A stretch of DNA of 64,000 nucleotides. It comes from Candidatus Liminaster caballi (GTDB taxonomy: Bacteria; Bacteroidota; Bacteroidia; Bacteroidales; UBA3663). The stretch covers positions 1 through 64,000 of the forward strand of contig JAGHUA010000013.1 in assembly GCA_018065085.1 (NCBI GenBank), in the 5' to 3' direction. The stretch's first letter is position 1; every line of letters starts with the position of its first letter. Of the stretch, positions 60,792 to 64,000 are shown piece after piece. The notes under the pieces are model-generated. The model had not been told where the DNA came from, searched no databases, and was given only the letters and a program-made list of their open reading frames with translations. The position numbers and the translations under genes are program-made.

Positions 60792-63048
60792 TCTTACTAC
60801 CACTGCTGCCATGTTACTTGCAGGCACATGTTTTGCCCAGGCTCCACAGCTCACTCAGGGCAATATTGATGGAGTTATCAAGGCGATGACCCTTGAAGAA
60901 AAAGTCACCCTCGTTGTGGGTGCAAACCGCTATGCCGAGATTGAGAGCGGTCCAGATCATGCTCCTGGCATGCCTGAACGCAAGGCACAGCACGTTGCCA
61001 AACCGAAATCAGAGCCACAGGAGGAAGTCGTAACTGCGTTCTCTAGTGGACGCGTCAAGGGTGCAGCCGGCGATGTTGTGCCAGTCAAGCGAGTAGGCAT
61101 CACTACAATGGTTCTCGCCGACGGTCCTGCAGGTCTCCGCATCGATCCTACACGCAAGGATGACGATCAGACATATTACTGCACAGCTTTCCCTATCGGT
61201 TCGCTGCTCTCTGCATCTTGGGATCCTGCCCTGACTCAGCGTGTTACGACAGCCATGGGCGAGGAAGTGCACGAATATGGTGCAGACGTACTCCTTGCTC
61301 CTGCTATCAACATCCACCGCAATCCGCTCTGCGGACGTAACTTTGAGTACTATAGCGAGGATCCGCTCCTTGCAGGTCTCACTGCTGCCGCATATATCCG
61401 TGGCATCCAGAGCCAGGGTGTCGGCACTTCGCTCAAGCACTTCGCGGCTAACAACCAGGAGACTATGCGTAATGGTCAGAACTCTTCAATCACCGAGCGT
61501 GCCCTTCGCGAGATCTATCTCAAGGGTTTTGAGATTGCTGTCAAGGATGCTCAGCCTTGGACAATCATGACCTCATATAATAAGGTAAACGGTGTACTGT
61601 CGAGCGAGAACCGCTGGCTCATCACCGACGTGCTCCGCAACGAATGGGGCTTCAAGGGATTTGTCATGACCGACTGGTGGGCTGAGGAAAACGGCGCCCG
61701 TCAGATCGAGGCTGGCAATGACATGCTCATGCCAGGCACTCCTCATCAGTTCGATGAAATCATCAAGGCTGCACAAAGCGGACGTCTCGATATGCGCTAT
61801 CTTGACGATTGCGTTCGTCGCATCCTTCAGGTGATGGTTCAGTCGCCAACCTTCCTTCGCTACAACTACAGCAACAAACCAGATCTCAAGGCACACGCTC
61901 AGGTTGTTCGTGACGCAGCCCCAGAAGGCATGGTATTGCTCAAGAACGAGTCTGTTCTCCCTCTCAAGGCTGGCCGCAAGGTTGCACTCTTCGGTGTTCC
62001 TTCATACGACATCATGGTTGGCGGCTCTGGCTCTGGCTATGTTAATCGTGCCTACAAGGTTTCTCTGGACGAGGGTCTCTCAGCTGCCGGTTTTAAGCTT
62101 GACAAACAGATTACAGCCCAGTATCAGGATTATGTAAAGGGCGTTAAGGCCAATCAGAATGAGAACTTCTGGGTAGTACCTGTTGTACCTGAGACAGCCA
62201 TCTCAGCAGAGGATGCCGCTGCTGCAGCCAAGCGTAATGACGTTGCTATCTACTCTATCGGTCGTATGGCTGGCGAGGGCGGCGACCGCAAGCTCGTTCC
62301 TGGCGACTGGTATCTCTCTGATCTCGAACAGAAAAACATCGACGCTCTCTGCGACGCTTTCCACAAGGTGGGCAAGAAGGTCATCGTCCTGCTCAACATG
62401 GGCAATATCATCGACATGAACTGGAGCACTCAGCCTGATGCTGTCCTGCACACATGGATGGGTGGACAGGAAGCTGGTCACAGCATTGCTGATGTCCTCG
62501 CCGGTAAGGTTTCACCTTCGGGCAAGTTGCCAATGACCATCGCTACCAAATACGAAACATATCCATCGGCCAACGATTTCCCAATGTCTAACAACAACCC
62601 TGGTGATGTCAACTATGACGAGGACATCTTTGTAGGCTATCGCCATTTCGACCGTCAGCCAGCAGATATCCTCTTCCCATTCGGCTTTGGTCTGAGCTAC
62701 ACCCAGTTTGAGTACTCTGACCTCAAGGTGTCAAAGCAGGGCTCTGACATCACCGTAAGCGTCAAGGTCACAAATACAGGCAAGGTGGCAGCCAAGGAGG
62801 TCGTACAGCTCTATGTATCGGCACCAAAGGGTCAGATTGTAAAGCCAGTCAAGGAACTTCGTGCATACGCCAAGACCGGTTTGCTCAAGGCTAAGGAGTC
62901 TGAGGTTGTTACCATGACTGTCAAGGTAGATGACCTTCGTTCGTTCGACAACTACCTGCGTCAGTGGGTTCTCGACCGCGGCACATATCAGTTCCATGTC
63001 GCTGCCTCATCACAGGACATCCGCCTCACTGCCACACAGGATCTCTAA
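60781..63048 (+). CDS. Exported GH3 beta-glucosidase/xylosidase-type hydrolase
   Basis: A 755-residue glycoside hydrolase of family 3 with signal peptide MKTILTTTAAMLLAGTCFAQ. The TIM-barrel domain carries ADGPAGLRIDPTR, SLKHFAANNQETMRNGQNS and the nucleophile aspartate in GFVMTDWWAEENGARQIEAGNDM. The alpha/beta sandwich (VALFGVPSYDIMVGGSGSGYVN; GQEAGHSIADVLAGKVSPSGKLPMT) contributes the acid/base region. A C-terminal FnIII-like domain (VSVKVTNTGKVAAKEVVQLYVS) follows. It would release glucose from oligosaccharides in the periplasm. It starts 36 bp after dnaE with no promoter seen, so co-transcription is possible. Confidence 0.94.
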   Translation: MKTILTTTAAMLLAGTCFAQAPQLTQGNIDGVIKAMTLEEKVTLVVGANRYAEIESGPDHAPGMPERKAQHVAKPKSEPQEEVVTAFSSGRVKGAAGDVVPVKRVGITTMVLADGPAGLRIDPTRKDDDQTYYCTAFPIGSLLSASWDPALTQRVTTAMGEEVHEYGADVLLAPAINIHRNPLCGRNFEYYSEDPLLAGLTAAAYIRGIQSQGVGTSLKHFAANNQETMRNGQNSSITERALREIYLKGFEIAVKDAQPWTIMTSYNKVNGVLSSENRWLITDVLRNEWGFKGFVMTDWWAEENGARQIEAGNDMLMPGTPHQFDEIIKAAQSGRLDMRYLDDCVRRILQVMVQSPTFLRYNYSNKPDLKAHAQVVRDAAPEGMVLLKNESVLPLKAGRKVALFGVPSYDIMVGGSGSGYVNRAYKVSLDEGLSAAGFKLDKQITAQYQDYVKGVKANQNENFWVVPVVPETAISAEDAAAAAKRNDVAIYSIGRMAGEGGDRKLVPGDWYLSDLEQKNIDALCDAFHKVGKKVIVLLNMGNIIDMNWSTQPDAVLHTWMGGQEAGHSIADVLAGKVSPSGKLPMTIATKYETYPSANDFPMSNNNPGDVNYDEDIFVGYRHFDRQPADILFPFGFGLSYTQFEYSDLKVSKQGSDITVSVKVTNTGKVAAKEVVQLYVSAPKGQIVKPVKELRAYAKTGLLKAKESEVVTMTVKVDDLRSFDNYLRQWVLDRGTYQFHVAASSQDIRLTATQDL

Positions 63049-63062
63049 GAGGTTGAGTGTTT

Positions 63063-63126
63063 ATTCGGATAACCGAGCTATCGAAGCATCGAGACATCGA
63101 AGTATCAAAAAAATGGAATGATCGAA
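63063..63126. repeat. Octad array (nATCGA word) before the SIMPL gene
   Basis: CG(A/G) occurs at 63066, 63074, 63082, 63090 and 63098 with CAA at 63106, all exactly 8 bp apart; words include CATCGAGA and CATCGAAG. One more CGA at 63123 is out of phase by one base. Confidence 0.75.
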
Positions 63127-63145
63127 AAAAAATAAGAACCAAACT

Positions 63146-63823
63146 ATGAAAAATTCTATAGTTCTCGCCATAGGCATTGCTCTTGCCGGATTTTTCATCT
63201 ATTGCGGCATTGACAATTTCGCATCTAAGGATCGCTATGTTACCGTACGCGGACTCTCCGAGTGTGAGGTCATGGCCGATCAGGTCACTTGGGATATCTC
63301 ATTCAATGTGACGGGCAACCAACTTGAAGCCCTCTACCCTCGCCTTCAGCCCAAGCAGGATCAGCTTCTGAGCTTCCTCAAAGACAACGGAGTCACCGAC
63401 GATGAGATCTTTTTCTCTGCACCTACATGCTACGACCGTTCTGACTGGTATAACTGGAACGAAAAGAAGGCATACACTGACCAGTTTGTGGTGACAGGTT
63501 CGCTGACCATCGTTTCTGAAGATGTCGAGAAGATCCGAAACATCCACATGCAGCAGCTTGAGCTTATGAAGCGTGGTGTGGTCATTGATGGCTCTCGTCC
63601 AAGTTACAATTATATGGGCCTCAACGAGCTCAAACCCGTCATGGTCGAAGAAGCCACTCGCAATGCACGCATTGTAGCAAATAAGTTTGCCGAAGATGCC
63701 GACTGCAGTATTGGCAGCATACGCAATGCTCGCCAAGGCCAATTTGAGGTATATAGCGATGAGATCAGACCATATATGCGACACGTTCGCGTGGTCACCA
63801 CCATTGATTATTTCCTGAAATAA
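63146..63823 (+). CDS. SIMPL-domain periplasmic protein
   Basis: A 225-residue protein with an N-terminal membrane/signal segment (MKNSIVLAIGIALAGFFIYCGI) followed by a SIMPL (DUF541) domain: YVTVRGLSECEVMADQVTWDISFNVTG, LQPKQDQLLSFLKDNGVTDDEIFFS, DQFVVTGSLTIVSEDVEKI, EATRNARIVANKFAEDADCSIGSIRNARQGQFEV. The family includes outer-membrane-associated and oxidative-stress proteins of unknown mechanism. It is flanked on both sides by 8-bp periodic arrays of the same CGA word. A good terminator follows. Confidence 0.88.
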   Translation: MKNSIVLAIGIALAGFFIYCGIDNFASKDRYVTVRGLSECEVMADQVTWDISFNVTGNQLEALYPRLQPKQDQLLSFLKDNGVTDDEIFFSAPTCYDRSDWYNWNEKKAYTDQFVVTGSLTIVSEDVEKIRNIHMQQLELMKRGVVIDGSRPSYNYMGLNELKPVMVEEATRNARIVANKFAEDADCSIGSIRNARQGQFEVYSDEIRPYMRHVRVVTTIDYFLK

Positions 63824-63831
63824 GTTACATC

Positions 63832-63860
63832 AAGGGGAGTGAGGGTCACTCCCCTTTCTT
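63832..63860 (+). terminator. Terminator after SIMPL gene
   Basis: AAGGGGAGTGA (63832-63842) pairs perfectly with TCACTCCCCTT (63846-63856), loop GGG, followed by TCTTTCC. Confidence 0.88.
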
Positions 63861-63882
63861 TCCTCATTACCATTATTATAAT

Positions 63883-63946
63883 TTTCGAATTATCGATTTT
63901 TCGAGTTATCGGACTATTGTGCTATCGAATTTTCGATCTTTTGATA
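63883..63946. repeat. Octad array (TTTTCGAn/TTATCGAn word) after the SIMPL gene
   Basis: The second base of the word's CG falls at a fixed 8-bp step: CG at 63886, 63894, 63902, 63910, 63926 and 63934, with TG variants at 63918 and 63942. This gives eight uninterrupted units. Words include TTTTCGAA, TTATCGAT and TTTTCGAG. Confidence 0.82.
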
Positions 63947-63957
63947 AGGCTATTTAT

Positions 63958-64000
63958 ATGAAAACATTTCTTTCTTCTATCTCCCTATTGTCACTCTTGC
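63958..64000 (+). CDS. Start of an exported protein, cut by the window end
   Basis: An ATG at 63958 opens MKTFLSSISLLSLL and runs off the window. The basic-hydrophobic start is a signal peptide. It follows the octad array by 12 bp. No function can be given. Confidence 0.55.
   Translation, partial: MKTFLSSISLLSLL

Overview
The window looks like chromosomal DNA from a plant-polysaccharide-using member of the Bacteroidales, most likely Prevotella or a close relative. The evidence is internal. Many gaps carry the Bacteroidetes promoter TTTG-N20-TATCTTTG. Shine-Dalgarno sites are mostly absent. Lipoprotein signals are frequent, several secreted enzymes end in short C-terminal modules of the 'GIYVVGGRKIV' kind, glycolysis uses a pyrophosphate-dependent phosphofructokinase, and there is a TonB/SusC-style B12 receptor. 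No rRNA, tRNA, CRISPR array, transposase or phage gene was recognised.

Layout. 1-220: AT-rich palindrome, a weak 8-bp periodic array and a long nested hairpin. 220-4658 (-): a CotH-like secreted protein and a GH127 arabinofuranosidase in one operon. 4956-8546 (+): pfp, then a secreted GH5 glucanase. 8625-10337 (-): an unusual PIN-nuclease/coiled-coil/RGG-tail protein. 10489-13233 (+): secreted TPR protein and gluQ. 13270-16516 (-): YD-repeat lipoprotein and ligA. 16815-18806 (+): OPT oligopeptide transporter. 18902-30044 (-): AlkD-like protein, DUF2400/TIGR02757 protein, small HTH protein, complete tripartite RND pump, S9 dipeptidyl peptidase and PHP-type tyrosine phosphatase. 30321-38818 (+): arabinose operon with lipoprotein galM, an MFS and an SSS transporter, araD, araA and an FGGY kinase. 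39065-43577 (+): CarB with eukaryote-like sequence, then two nitroreductases, one a lipoprotein. 44086-48914 (-): B12 uptake locus with cobalamin riboswitch, BtuB-type receptor, a BtuG-like propeller fused to a second domain, and a DUF4465-like protein. 49128-49823 (-): LysE exporter. 50009-54994 (+): purL, Dabb protein, radical SAM protein. 55343-56617 (-): CCA-adding enzyme. 56761-64000 (+): dnaE, GH3 beta-glucosidase, SIMPL protein, and the first codons of another exported protein.

How the genes fit together. GH127 releases L-arabinose, GH5 and GH3 release beta-linked glucose or gluco-oligosaccharides, and the arabinose operon imports and phosphorylates arabinose. PPi-dependent PFK serves central glycolysis. 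The B12 locus is a riboswitch-controlled outer-membrane capture system without its inner-membrane ABC transporter.

The most unexpected signal is not a gene. Several gaps, and one place inside purL, hold degenerate arrays with an exact or nearly exact 8-bp period, each with its own word (TCnnAACC, nTTCGA, TAACGAAA, TTTCGT). Other points worth following are the PIN/coiled-coil/RGG protein, a 42-bp tandem array whose core recurs in the hairpin at the left end, a 19-bp-stem hairpin inside a radical SAM gene, and two orphan promoter-to-terminator units that may be small RNAs.
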